From: Novosphingobium album (ex Liu et al. 2023)
GTDB lineage: Bacteria; Pseudomonadota; Alphaproteobacteria; Sphingomonadales; Sphingomonadaceae
Direction of reading: 5' to 3'
Assembly (NCBI RefSeq): GCF_029076845.1
Contig: NZ_JARESE010000050.1
Coordinates: 1-64,000, forward strand
Length of the DNA stretch: 64,000 nucleotides
The notes beneath the pieces were generated by a model. The model was not told the DNA's origin, made no database searches, and saw only the letters and a program-made list of their open reading frames with translations. Position numbers and translations under genes: made by a program. How positions within the stretch are numbered: the first letter of the stretch is position 1; each line of letters starts with the position of its first letter. Positions 18,157-27,672 of this stretch are shown piece by piece.

Positions 18157-20472
18157 CTATTCCCCGTGCTTGCGTTCGCGCGTGGGTTCCAACATGCCGG
18201 GGACGATGAAGCCGATCGGCGCCACTTCCATGGCGCGCTTTTTCAGCTCGCCTTTCATCTTGGCGTATTCGGTCTCCATTTCCTCGGTCACGGTCGCGCG
18301 CGAATCCTCCAGCGCATCCTCGAAGTCCTCGCGGCGGACCACATCGACTCCGGCACCTTGCTTGCGGATCGCGATCAGGCCGGCGCGGCGGACCACGTCT
18401 TCCAGATCGGCGCCGGTGAAGCGCTCGGTGCGCGCGGCGATATCGGCAAGCGAGACGTCCTCGGCCAGCGGCATTTTCGCGGTGTGGATGCCCAGGATGT
18501 GCTCGCGGCCGGTCTGATCGGGCGTGCCGACATAGACCAGCTCGTCGAAGCGGCCGGGGCGCAGCAGCGCGGGATCGACCAGCGCGGGGCGATTGGTCGC
18601 GCCGATCAGCACCACCGATTGCAGTTCCTCCATGCCGTCCATCTCGGCCAGGATGGTGTTGACCACGCGTGCCGTCACTTGCGGTTCGCCCACCGATCCG
18701 CCAGTGCCGCGCGCGGGCACCAGGCTGTCGATCTCGTCGATGAAGATCACGCATGGCGCGACCTGACGGGCGCGGGCGAAGAGCCGGGCGATCTGCTGCT
18801 CGCTCTCGCCGTACCATTTCGACAGCAGGTCGGACGACTTGATCGAGATGAAGTTCGCCTCCGCCTCCTTGGCCACCGCCTTGGCCAGCAGCGTCTTGCC
18901 GGTGCCCGGCGGACCGTAGAGCAGGAAGCCCTTGGCCGGCCGGATGCCGAGCCGGTGGAAGCTCTCCGGGTTCTTCAGCGGCAGCTCGATGCCTTCCTTG
19001 AGCTTGAGTGCGGCATCGTCGAGCCCGCCGATGTCGTCCCAGCCGATGTTCGGCACCTGCACCATGACTTCGCGCATCGCCGAAGGCTGCACGCGCTTGA
19101 GCGCGGCGACGAAGTCCTCACGTTCGACCGAGAGCGTCTCAAGCACTTCGACCGGGATAGTGCGCGCTTCCAGATCGAGCCTGGGCATGATCCGGCGCAC
19201 TGCCTCGATCGCCGCCTCGCGCGTCAGCGCGGCAATGTCGGCGCCGACGAAGCCATGCGTGGTGCGGGCGAGTTCCTTCAGGTCGACGCCTTCGGCCAGC
19301 GGCATTCCGCGCGTGTGGATCGCCAGGATCTCGCGCCGGCCCGTCTCGTCGGGCACGCCGATCACGATCTCGCGGTCGAAGCGGCCGGGGCGGCGCAGCG
19401 CCTCGTCGATCGCGTCGGGGCGATTGGTGGCGGCGATGACGACGACGTTGGCGCGCGCGTTCAGCCCGTCCATCAGCGTCAGCAACTGGGCGACAAGGCG
19501 CTTTTCCGCCTCGCCGTGGACTTGCGTGCGCTTGGGCGCGATCGAATCGATCTCGTCGATGAAGATGATCGAAGGCGCGGCCTTGGCCGCCTCGTCGAAC
19601 ACCTCGCGCAGTGCCTTCTCGCTATCGCCATAGCCCGATCCCATGATCTCGGGGCCATTGATGGTGAAGAAGTTGGCGTCGCTTTCGGTGGCGACCGCTT
19701 GCGCCAGCCGCGTCTTGCCGGTGCCCGGCGGGCCGTGCAGCAGCACGCCCTTGGGGGGATCGACGCCCAGGCGGGTGAACAGCTCGGGATAGCGCAGCGG
19801 CAGTTCGACCATCTCGCGCAATTGGCGGATGGTATCGCCCATGCCGCCGACATCGTCATAGTTGACGTCGCCGCGCGTCGCGTGCGCTTCCTCGAAGACC
19901 TCGCGCAGTTCGATCTCGGTATGCTCGTCGATATGGACGATGCCCTTGGGCGTGGTCGAGACCACGTTGAGCCGGATCTGGGTGAGCGCATAGGCCGGCG
20001 CGTTGAACATGCGCCGCAGCTGCGGCGGCAAGTCCGCGACCTGCTGCTGGCCGGTGGTGGCGACGAGATCGCCCTGCACCATCGGCCGGCCGAAGAAGTT
20101 GCGCTTCAGCGCGATCGCCGGGCCTTGCAGGCGCATCTCGCGATGCGCCGGGGCGAAGACCACGCGCTGCGCGGGGCGCGATTCGGCCTTGCGCACCTTC
20201 ACATGCTCGCCCGATCCGGTCTCGGCGTTGCCGCGCTGCAGGCCATCCAGCCGGATCACCTGCAACTCCTCGTCTTCCGGGTAAGCCAGCATGGCGCGGG
20301 CCACGGTCGGGCGCTTGCCGGTGATTTCCAGCACATCGCCTTCCATCGCCCCGATCGCCGAGAGCGAGGCCCTGGCAAGGCGCGCGATGCCGTGGCCGCT
20401 TTCTTCCTGCCGGGCGGCCGCGACCTGCAGCTTGATTGTCCGGTCTTCCACTTCGATTGCAGCGTCCGCCAT
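18157..20472 (-). CDS. CDC48/VCP family AAA ATPase
   Basis: A 771-residue two-ring AAA protein. Residues 1-190 form a CDC48-type N domain. D1 has Walker A GPPGTGKT at about 247-254 and [13 protein letters not shown]2 has a second [15 protein letters not shown] and [13 protein letters not shown]. Both modules keep arginine-finger regions ([20 protein letters not shown]). Archaeal and eukaryotic relatives unfold proteins for proteolysis. ATG 20472 starts the N domain. The frame is open for 88 more codons upstream, but that part overlaps a probable terminator. It stands alone with no proteasome gene nearby. Confidence 0.93.
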   Translation of the reverse strand: MADAAIEVEDRTIKLQVAAARQEESGHGIARLARASLSAIGAMEGDVLEITGKRPTVARAMLAYPEDEELQVIRLDGLQRGNAETGSGEHVKVRKAESRPAQRVVFAPAHREMRLQGPAIALKRNFFGRPMVQGDLVATTGQQQVADLPPQLRRMFNAPAYALTQIRLNVVSTTPKGIVHIDEHTEIELREVFEEAHATRGDVNYDDVGGMGDTIRQLREMVELPLRYPELFTRLGVDPPKGVLLHGPPGTGKTRLAQAVATESDANFFTINGPEIMGSGYGDSEKALREVFDEAAKAAPSIIFIDEIDSIAPKRTQVHGEAEKRLVAQLLTLMDGLNARANVVVIAATNRPDAIDEALRRPGRFDREIVIGVPDETGRREILAIHTRGMPLAEGVDLKELARTTHGFVGADIAALTREAAIEAVRRIMPRLDLEARTIPVEVLETLSVEREDFVAALKRVQPSAMREVMVQVPNIGWDDIGGLDDAALKLKEGIELPLKNPESFHRLGIRPAKGFLLYGPPGTGKTLLAKAVAKEAEANFISIKSSDLLSKWYGESEQQIARLFARARQVAPCVIFIDEIDSLVPARGTGGSVGEPQVTARVVNTILAEMDGMEELQSVVLIGATNRPALVDPALLRPGRFDELVYVGTPDQTGREHILGIHTAKMPLAEDVSLADIAARTERFTGADLEDVVRRAGLIAIRKQGAGVDVVRREDFEDALEDSRATVTEEMETEYAKMKGELKKRAMEVAPIGFIVPGMLEPTRERKHGE

Positions 20473-20639
20473 GCGCGTCCTTCCCGTCTTACGGCCCCAT
20501 CGCGAGTTCCGTTGGTGCATGGGAGAGCTAGGGACTGGGACGGTGGTTTTCAAACCGGGCGGTTTCGAATCATGCGCCGGGCATGGCACGGGGCCAGGGC
20601 GCGTTCCGGCGACGGGAACGATGTTCCCGGAAAACCAAG

Positions 20640-20669
20640 AAAAAAGGCCCGATCGCGAACGACCGGGCC
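20640..20669 (-). terminator. Intrinsic terminator with UUCG loop, minus strand
   Basis: A 10-bp stem (20660-20669 with 20646-20655, one G-U pair on this strand) is closed by TTCG and followed by six T residues (20645-20640). It points away from uspA and towards the CDC48-like gene, whose start is 168 bases further on. Confidence 0.88.
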
Positions 20670-20760
20670 CTGGAAGTTTTGGGAGAGGATGCCTGAAAGG
20701 CAGTTTCTGTATGACCCTGATCCCGGTTTTGTGCAAGTGCGAAATGACTATTTACGGTTG
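20640..20760 (-). ncRNA. Candidate small RNA or leader attenuator
   Basis: Reading the minus strand from roughly 20760: a hairpin TGCCTTTCAGGCA (20702-20690), then a pyrimidine-rich single-stranded linker CATCCTCTCCC (from 20691 down), then the UUCG terminator. The linker is complementary to a GGGAGAGG ribosome-binding sequence. The layout of hairpin, anti-Shine-Dalgarno linker and terminator is that of many alphaproteobacterial trans-acting sRNAs. It could instead be an attenuator of the CDC48-like gene. The 5' end is not defined. Confidence 0.45.
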
Positions 20761-21020
20761 CAAACTATGCAATTGAATATGCGTTCAGGTTTATCGCATT
20801 GAAAATAATGTGAAATCTTCTGTAACATCGCCCCGGCGAAAATCACGAGCCGGCCGATTGCCGAAATGCGCAATCATCGCGGCGCAGCCTTGCTGCGTTG
20901 CGACAAATGCCAGTGGCCTCAACGGTTTGGGATAAGGCCCGCGCGGCGCGGAGGCCGATCGGCGCGGACCCGTCCCGGCGGGCGGCATTTTGCCGGTCCG
21001 GGATGGGTCCGCGCGTCGAA

Positions 21021-21803
21021 TCAGTGTGCCAGCAGCAGTGCCGGCCCGCCCTTTTCGGCGGTGAAATAGGCGGTGACGCCGCCGAACAGGAATTCGCGCA
21101 CGCGGCTCTTGCCGTAAGCGCCCATCACCAACAGGTCGGCATCGTGCCTGGTGACGGCGACGGCCAAGGTTTCCTCGGTCGATCCGCGCCGTTGCAGCTC
21201 TTCCAGCTCGGCATGGATGCCGTGGCGCGAGAGATAGCGCAACGCCTCGGTCGCCGGGAAGCCGCCGGCCTTTTCCGCCACGGTCAGCAGCCGCACCGCA
21301 CTGGCGCTGGCCAGCAACGGCACCGCGCTGCGCAGTGCCAGGGCGGATTCGTCGCCGCCGTCCCAGCCGATGCAGACACTGCGCGGCGGAACCGCAAGCG
21401 GCTTGCCGTCGGTCAGCGCCAGCACCGGGGTGCGGGTGGACAGCGCCAGTTCGCCGGCGATCCCGCTCGACCGCGAGATCACGACCAGATCGGCCAGCCG
21501 CGCCGCGCGGGCCAGCGCCTCGACCGGCTCGGCCTCGCTGCGAATCACGTCGAACGGCACGTCGTCGCGCGCCAGCCGCGCTTCGACTTCGGCGGCGCGC
21601 GCGTCATCCTCGGCGCAGGCCTGCTCCAGCGCCTCGGACACGACATAGCTGCCGCCCATCGGGTCCATGGCGATATAGCGCGAGATCGGCGTGTCGATCA
21701 GCACGGTGACATGCCCGCCGACGCTCCGTGCCAGTGCCAGCGCGGTATCGATCCGCGTGTCCAGTTCCGGGTGGTTGTCGGCATTGACCAGTATCGAGCG
21801 CAT
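21021..21803 (-). CDS. Universal stress protein, tandem UspA domains
   Basis: A 260-residue protein with two UspA-type alpha/beta domains. The first begins MRSILVNADNHPELD and ends LADLVVISRSSG. The second begins RSVCIGWDGGDESALAL and keeps the nucleotide motif GAYGKSRVREFLFGG near its end, so the second half probably binds ATP while the first lacks the glycine loop. Such proteins support survival in low oxygen and stationary phase. An FNR-like box lies 57 bases upstream of the start. Confidence 0.9.
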   Translation of the reverse strand: MRSILVNADNHPELDTRIDTALALARSVGGHVTVLIDTPISRYIAMDPMGGSYVVSEALEQACAEDDARAAEVEARLARDDVPFDVIRSEAEPVEALARAARLADLVVISRSSGIAGELALSTRTPVLALTDGKPLAVPPRSVCIGWDGGDESALALRSAVPLLASASAVRLLTVAEKAGGFPATEALRYLSRHGIHAELEELQRRGSTEETLAVAVTRHDADLLVMGAYGKSRVREFLFGGVTAYFTAEKGGPALLLAH

Positions 21804-21859
21804 CTTCAGCCTCCTCTTCAGCGTTGGGGGGTACCGTATTCTCTTCGGGCGGGCCTGCC

Positions 21860-21873
21860 ATGATCGCGATCAA
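21860..21873 (-). promoter_or_regulatory. FNR/FixK-type binding site upstream of uspA
   Basis: On the minus strand the sequence is TTGATCGCGATCAT, matching the FNR consensus TTGAT-N4-ATCAA at nine of ten defined positions. Its centre is about 63 bases before the uspA ATG. This suggests low-oxygen control of uspA (inference). Confidence 0.55.
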
Positions 21874-21990
21874 TTCGCAAATGAGTAACCCAACTGGACC
21901 ACAAGGCCTGCCTTGGGCTATCGCTCCGCCTGTCGTTGCAGTGCAATGGGAACCGAGCCTGCCCCGGCAACCCGAACGAAGGACCCGTCA

Positions 21991-22698
21991 ATGAACAAAT
22001 TATATCCCGATGCCGCCGCGGCGCTCGACGGCCTGCTGCGGGACGGCCTGCTGATCGCGGCCGGTGGCTTCGGCCTGTGCGGCATTCCCGAGCGCCTGCT
22101 TGACGCGGTGCGCGACAGCGGGGTCAAGAACCTGACTTTCGCCTCGAACAACGCCGGCATCGATAACGAGGGCATCGGCAAGCTGCTGCGCACGCGGCAG
22201 GTCAAAAAGATGATCTCCTCCTATGTCGGCGAGAACAAGGAGTTCGAGCGGCAATACCTTTCGGGCGAGCTGGAAGTGGAATTCTGCCCGCAAGGCACGC
22301 TGGCGGAGCGGATGCGCGCGGGTGGTGCGGGCATTCCCGGCTTCTACACCCGCACCGGCGTGGGCACGCAAGTGGCCGAGGGCAAGGAAGTGAAAGTCTT
22401 CGATGGCGAGGAATTCATCCTCGAACGCGGCATCTTCGCCGATCTCTCGCTGGTCAAGGCGTGGAAGGCGGACGAGACGGGCAATGTCGTGTTCCGCAAG
22501 ACCGCGCGCAATTTCAACGTGCCGGCCGCCACTTGCGGCAAGGTCTGCGTGGTGGAAGTGGAGGAGATCGTCCCCACCGGCAGCCTGGATGCCGATTGCA
22601 TCCACTTGCCGGGCGTTTTCGTCCAGCGCCTGATCGTGGGCGCGCCTTACGACAAGAAGATCGAATTCGTCACGACCCGCGAAAGGGAGGCCGCCTGA
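21991..22698 (+). CDS. scoA: 3-oxoacid CoA-transferase, subunit A
   Basis: A 235-residue alpha subunit of a succinyl-CoA:3-ketoacid CoA-transferase. [12 protein letters not shown] near residue 25, [12 protein letters not shown], and [27 protein letters not shown] (about residues 111-137) are family marks. With subunit B it moves CoA from succinyl-CoA to acetoacetate or a related acid, feeding ketone bodies into acetyl-CoA. ATG 21991 is chosen because the conserved N-terminus starts there. Its stop overlaps the subunit B start by one base (TGATG), which couples translation. Confidence 0.93.
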   Translation: MNKLYPDAAAALDGLLRDGLLIAAGGFGLCGIPERLLDAVRDSGVKNLTFASNNAGIDNEGIGKLLRTRQVKKMISSYVGENKEFERQYLSGELEVEFCPQGTLAERMRAGGAGIPGFYTRTGVGTQVAEGKEVKVFDGEEFILERGIFADLSLVKAWKADETGNVVFRKTARNFNVPAATCGKVCVVEVEEIVPTGSLDADCIHLPGVFVQRLIVGAPYDKKIEFVTTREREAA

Positions 22699-23333
22699 TG
22701 CCCTGGACACGCGATGAAATGGCCGCCCGCGCCGCGCGCGAGCTGCGCGACGGGTTCTATGTCAATCTGGGTATCGGCATCCCCACGCTGGTGGCGAACC
22801 ACGTGCCCGAGGGCATGACCGTGACGCTCCAGTCGGAAAACGGAATGCTGGGCATCGGCCCGTTCCCCTATCCCGACGAAGTCGATCCCGACCTGATCAA
22901 CGCGGGCAAGCAGACCGTCAGCGAATTGCCGCATTCGGCCTATTTCGACAGCGCGACCAGCTTTGCCATGATCCGGGGCGGACATATCGATCTTGCCGTG
23001 CTGGGCGCGATGGAAGTGGCCGAGAATGGCGACATCGCCAACTGGATGATCCCCGGCAAGATGATCAAGGGCATGGGCGGGGCGATGGACCTGGTCGCCG
23101 GCGTGAAGAAGATCATCGTGGTGATGGAGCATACCAGCAAGAACGGCGATCCCAAGTTCATCCCGGTCTGCACCTTGCCGCTCACCGGCAGGAACGTGGT
23201 CGACATGATCGTCACCGACCTCGCCGTGTTCCAGCGGCCGGACCATTCCTCTCCGTTCCGGCTGGTCGAACTGGCGCCGGGCGTCACCGCCGAGGAAGTG
23301 GCCGCCAAGACCACGGGGCATTACCAGAGCTGA
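22698..23333 (+). CDS. scoB: 3-oxoacid CoA-transferase, subunit B
   Basis: A 211-residue beta subunit carrying the catalytic glutamate in the [10 protein letters not shown] motif (about residues 50-59), which forms the enzyme-CoA thioester. It also shows [26 protein letters not shown] and [18 protein letters not shown]. Length and order (A then B) are standard. The SDR gene starts ten bases downstream and may share the transcript. Confidence 0.94.
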   Translation: MPWTRDEMAARAARELRDGFYVNLGIGIPTLVANHVPEGMTVTLQSENGMLGIGPFPYPDEVDPDLINAGKQTVSELPHSAYFDSATSFAMIRGGHIDLAVLGAMEVAENGDIANWMIPGKMIKGMGGAMDLVAGVKKIIVVMEHTSKNGDPKFIPVCTLPLTGRNVVDMIVTDLAVFQRPDHSSPFRLVELAPGVTAEEVAAKTTGHYQS

Positions 23334-23343
23334 GACCGGCGCC

Positions 23344-24300
23344 ATGCGCGTTCTGCTGACCGGCTCGTCGGGCTGGCTCGGCCGGCACCTCGCGCCGCTG
23401 CTCGCGGCCGAGGGGCACGGCGTGACCGGGCTGGACGTGGCGCCGGGCGTGGCCACCACGATCATGGGTTCGGTGGCGGACCGCGATCTGGTGTTCGCTA
23501 CGGTGCGGCGCCACGGGATCGAGGCGATCGTGCACGCCGGCGCGCTGCACAAGCCCGATATCGCGCGCTATCCCCGGCAGGCTTTTATCGACACCAACGT
23601 CACCGGCACGCTCAACCTGCTGGAAGCGGCGGCCGGGGCCGGGCATCGCCGCTTCGTCTTCACTTCCACCACCTCGCTGATGGTCCGCGCCGATGTGCGC
23701 CAAGGCGCGGGCACGGCGGGCGCGTGGTGGATGGACGAGGGTTTCGGCCCGCTCGCCCCGCGCAACATCTATGGCGTCAGCAAGCTTGCGGCCGAGCACT
23801 TGTGCCGCGTGGTCGCGGGCGATAGCTGCATGGCCGTGGCGATCCTGCGCACCGGCCGGTTCTTTCCCGAGGATGACGATACCCTGGCGGTCCCGTCCGG
23901 GCCCAACCTGAAAGCCAACGAATTCCTCAACCGGCGCCTCACCGCGACCGATGCGGCGCGCGCGCATCTGGCCGCGCTGGCGCGGATCGAAGGGTGCGAG
24001 ACGTTCGTGATCTCCGCCCCGCCGCCGTTCGCGCGCGAGGAGGCGTGCCAACTGGCCACGGATGCGCGCGCCGTCATCGCCCGGCATTTTCCCGATGCGG
24101 CCGCGCTTTACCAGAGCCGGGGCTGGGTGCTGCCCGAAACGATCGAGCGGGTCTACGATCCGGCCAAGGCCGAGCGCCTGCTCGGCTGGCGAGCGCACAC
24201 CGATTTCGCGGCGGTGCTGGCCGCCTTGCGCGAGAACGCGGAACTGCCCTTTGCGCACGATCCCGACTGGATCTCGCCCGTCACGCTTGGCGCGCCCTGA
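23344..24300 (+). CDS. NAD-dependent epimerase/dehydratase family protein
   Basis: A 318-residue extended short-chain dehydrogenase/reductase. The NAD-binding GSSGWLG is at residues 7-13, and the catalytic pair is in YGVSK (Tyr near 143, Lys near 147), with TSTTS upstream as the serine site. It resembles UDP-glucose 4-epimerase-like proteins, but no substrate can be assigned. It starts ten bases after scoB, so co-transcription is likely; whether it has a metabolic link with ketone-body use is unknown. Confidence 0.85.
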   Translation: MRVLLTGSSGWLGRHLAPLLAAEGHGVTGLDVAPGVATTIMGSVADRDLVFATVRRHGIEAIVHAGALHKPDIARYPRQAFIDTNVTGTLNLLEAAAGAGHRRFVFTSTTSLMVRADVRQGAGTAGAWWMDEGFGPLAPRNIYGVSKLAAEHLCRVVAGDSCMAVAILRTGRFFPEDDDTLAVPSGPNLKANEFLNRRLTATDAARAHLAALARIEGCETFVISAPPPFAREEACQLATDARAVIARHFPDAAALYQSRGWVLPETIERVYDPAKAERLLGWRAHTDFAAVLAALRENAELPFAHDPDWISPVTLGAP

Positions 24301-24397
24301 TCCGCCTCCCATCCGCCGGGCCGGCACGCCCGGCCTTGCGGGGGGCATCGGCGCGCCGCATAAGCAGCGGCGAAGTTAGCCCATGGGAGAAGTCACA

Positions 24398-24946
24398 ATG
24401 AGCACCGATATCGCCGCGATTCCGCTCACCCGCATCGACGGCAGCACCGATAGCCTCGCCAATCACGCGGGCAAGGTGCTGCTGGTGGTGAACGTCGCCT
24501 CGAAATGCGGCCTGACGCCGCAGTACGAAGGGCTGGAAAAGCTTTACCGCGACTACCAGGACAAGGGCTTCGAAGTGCTGGGCTTTCCGGCCAACGACTT
24601 CGGCGCGCAGGAGCCGGGCACGCACGAGGAGATCGTCGAGTTCTGCTCGGTCAACTACGGCGTCTCCTTCCCGCTTTTCGCCAAGGCCGATGTGACGGGC
24701 GAGGCCAAGCAGCCGCTCTATGCCGCGCTGACCGGGGCGGTGCCGACCAAGCAGGGCGATGTCGAAGGCATGAAGGAACGCTTCCGCGGCTATGGCATGA
24801 CGCCCAACGACGATCCCGAAGTGCTGTGGAACTTCGAGAAGTTCCTCATCGCCCGCGATGGCACGGTCGCGGCGCGCTTCGCCCCCGCCATGGAACCGGG
24901 CGCGCCCGAGCTGATCGGCGCGATCGAGGCCGAGCTGGCGAAATAG
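24398..24946 (+). CDS. Glutathione peroxidase family protein
   Basis: A 182-residue thioredoxin-fold peroxidase. The peroxidatic cysteine is C37 in NVASKCGLT, followed by FPANDFGAQEPG with the catalytic glutamine and VLWNFEKFLI with the tryptophan and asparagine. Bacterial members of this Cys-type group often use thioredoxin rather than glutathione to reduce hydroperoxides. ATG 24398 follows GGGAGAAG at a good distance; an in-frame ATG at 24383 would place that site inside the gene. Confidence 0.93.
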   Translation: MSTDIAAIPLTRIDGSTDSLANHAGKVLLVVNVASKCGLTPQYEGLEKLYRDYQDKGFEVLGFPANDFGAQEPGTHEEIVEFCSVNYGVSFPLFAKADVTGEAKQPLYAALTGAVPTKQGDVEGMKERFRGYGMTPNDDPEVLWNFEKFLIARDGTVAARFAPAMEPGAPELIGAIEAELAK

Positions 24947-24972
24947 GCCAGTCCGGCCTTTGAAGCCCCACC

Positions 24973-25452
24973 TCAGAAGCCGCGATGGCGCGCCAGTTGG
25001 GCCGGGATGGTCAGGCCGGCGCCCATCGCGCCCAGCGTGAAGATCACGCGCAGCAGCGCGGTCAGCGATGTCGCGATGGTCAGGCTCGCTTCCTCGGGCG
25101 GCAGCGAAGTGAGCGACAGGAAGCCGAGCAGCGCGTTGATGAAGAAGGCGCCCGGCACCATGGCGATGCAGCCGGCGATCGACAGCGCGTTGGGCGCCTG
25201 CCCGCGCTGCGGCCCGCCCAGATAGACCGCGCAGGCCGTGGTCAGCGCGGCCACGAACGTGGCGGCCTCCAGGCTCCAGCCCGCGTTCTGGCCCATGGTC
25301 CGCACGCTCAGCGCCACCGCGCCCAGCAGCGCGCAGCGCACCAGGTTGCCCGGCCCGATGTTGAACAGCACGCCGAAGCCCACCGCCGCGATCGCGCCGA
25401 ACAGGGCCTGATGCGCCACGTGGGGCGCGGCCGCGATCAGCCCGGCGATCAC
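24973..25452 (-). CDS. Threonine/serine exporter family, small C-terminal subunit (DUF3815-like)
   Basis: A 159-residue membrane protein with about five helices, corresponding to the C-terminal half of ThrE-type exporters. Its ATG overlaps the stop of the larger subunit gene by four bases (ATGA), so the two are coupled. ThrE exports threonine and serine using the proton gradient. Here it is encoded as two proteins, as in many bacteria. Substrate is inferred from the family. Confidence 0.82.
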   Translation of the reverse strand: MIAGLIAAAPHVAHQALFGAIAAVGFGVLFNIGPGNLVRCALLGAVALSVRTMGQNAGWSLEAATFVAALTTACAVYLGGPQRGQAPNALSIAGCIAMVPGAFFINALLGFLSLTSLPPEEASLTIATSLTALLRVIFTLGAMGAGLTIPAQLARHRGF

Positions 25453-26312
25453 GACAGGCTCCGTATCAGCGTCTCGGCGAACCAGATGCCGCAGGCGGTG
25501 AACACCATCAGCATGGCCACGCCCACCGCGCGGGCGCTGCCCACCGTGGGAAAGCCGTCCATGATATCGGTCTGCGCGTTGGTTGCCGGCACGCCGGGGA
25601 CCAGCAGCAGGGTCGAGGCGACAGTCGCCAGCGTGACCGTGGACGAGCCGACCGCCAGCGCGCCCAACCCGCCCAGCGTCGCCGAAAGGAACGCGACGAT
25701 CGCGGCCATGACATAGACGTTGATGCCGCGATGCAGGAGCTGGTGGCGGGCATATTGCCCGATCGTGCCGCCGGCGAGCACCGGCGCGATCGCCAGCCAG
25801 TCCATGCCGAGCAACTGGCCAAAGGCGGCGCAGGCCGCGCCGGTGCCCACGGCCACCAGCCAGGGCGAATAGCGCGGGGTCTGCTCCACCAGCTTGTCCA
25901 GCCGGGCGCGCACGCTGGCATGATCGCCGCCCTGCTCGGCGACTTCGAGCGCGAGCTGGCGCACCGCGCGATCAAGCCGGTGGTTGACGACATGCCGGCC
26001 CACCGGGCGCATCCGCGTGACGCGGTGGCCGCCGCCCGAAACCGTGAAGGTGAGCGAGGCATAGCCGGTGCGCAGCCCGATCGGGCGGGCGCCCAGCCCG
26101 CGCGCGACCAGCGTGGCGCCTTCCTCGATCACTTTCACGCTGGCGCCGCTTTCCATCAGCACCCGGCCGAAGGCGATGGCGGTGTCGGTGATCTTCTCAA
26201 GATCGTGATAGAGGTCTTCGGAGGCGCCGGGAAAGGGCGTGACGACGGCAACCGGCCCGGCGGCGCCCGCCGGATCGTCCTGTTCGCTTCCCCTGATCGA
26301 TTCCCCTGACAT
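25449..26312 (-). CDS. Threonine/serine exporter family, large N-terminal subunit (DUF1212)
   Basis: A 287-residue protein. It has a cytoplasmic N-terminal domain (FGRVLMESGASVKVIEEG and GYASLTFTVSGG are family marks) followed by about five transmembrane helices with LLVPGVPATNAQTDIMDGF, conserved in the ThrE family. It pairs with the small subunit downstream. Roughly 100 bases separate it from metK, which reads the same way. Confidence 0.85.
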   Translation of the reverse strand: MSGESIRGSEQDDPAGAAGPVAVVTPFPGASEDLYHDLEKITDTAIAFGRVLMESGASVKVIEEGATLVARGLGARPIGLRTGYASLTFTVSGGGHRVTRMRPVGRHVVNHRLDRAVRQLALEVAEQGGDHASVRARLDKLVEQTPRYSPWLVAVGTGAACAAFGQLLGMDWLAIAPVLAGGTIGQYARHQLLHRGINVYVMAAIVAFLSATLGGLGALAVGSSTVTLATVASTLLLVPGVPATNAQTDIMDGFPTVGSARAVGVAMLMVFTACGIWFAETLIRSLS

Positions 26313-26413
26313 TCGGCCGCGAATCTATCCCGGGGGGCCGGCGTATCAAGCCTTTTCGCAACCGCCGCAACCGGCAGCCGGGCAGCGCTCCCGTGCGCCG
26401 TGCCGGCGCAGCC

Positions 26414-27631
<1,218 letters not shown>

Positions 27632-27644
27632 TGCTCACCGTGAT

Positions 27645-27660
27645 ATAAAGAATTCTTTAT
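27645..27660 (-). promoter_or_regulatory. 16-bp perfect palindrome before metK, candidate SahR-type operator
   Basis: ATAAAGAATTCTTTAT is an AT-rich perfect inverted repeat in otherwise GC-rich DNA, in the 42-base gap between lnt and metK. ArsR-family SahR regulators of the SAM cycle in proteobacteria use AT-rich palindromes of this general form. The assignment is inference. Confidence 0.5.
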
Positions 27661-27672
27661 GTCCGATGATCT

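Larger units (their letters stand above)
20473..21020. other. Long non-coding region with candidate small RNA
   Basis: About 548 bases between the CDC48-like gene and uspA, both on the minus strand. Bases 20690-20830 are noticeably AT-richer than the flanks. The segment holds a minus-strand terminator at 20640-20669 that belongs to no visible gene. I see no credible protein gene: a 65-codon frame at 20791-20988 has no ribosome site and no family. Confidence 0.5.

Noticed and set aside
20791-20988. A 65-codon frame on the minus strand before the candidate sRNA
   Set aside because: No ribosome site, odd composition, no family; the sRNA/leader explanation fits the terminator better.
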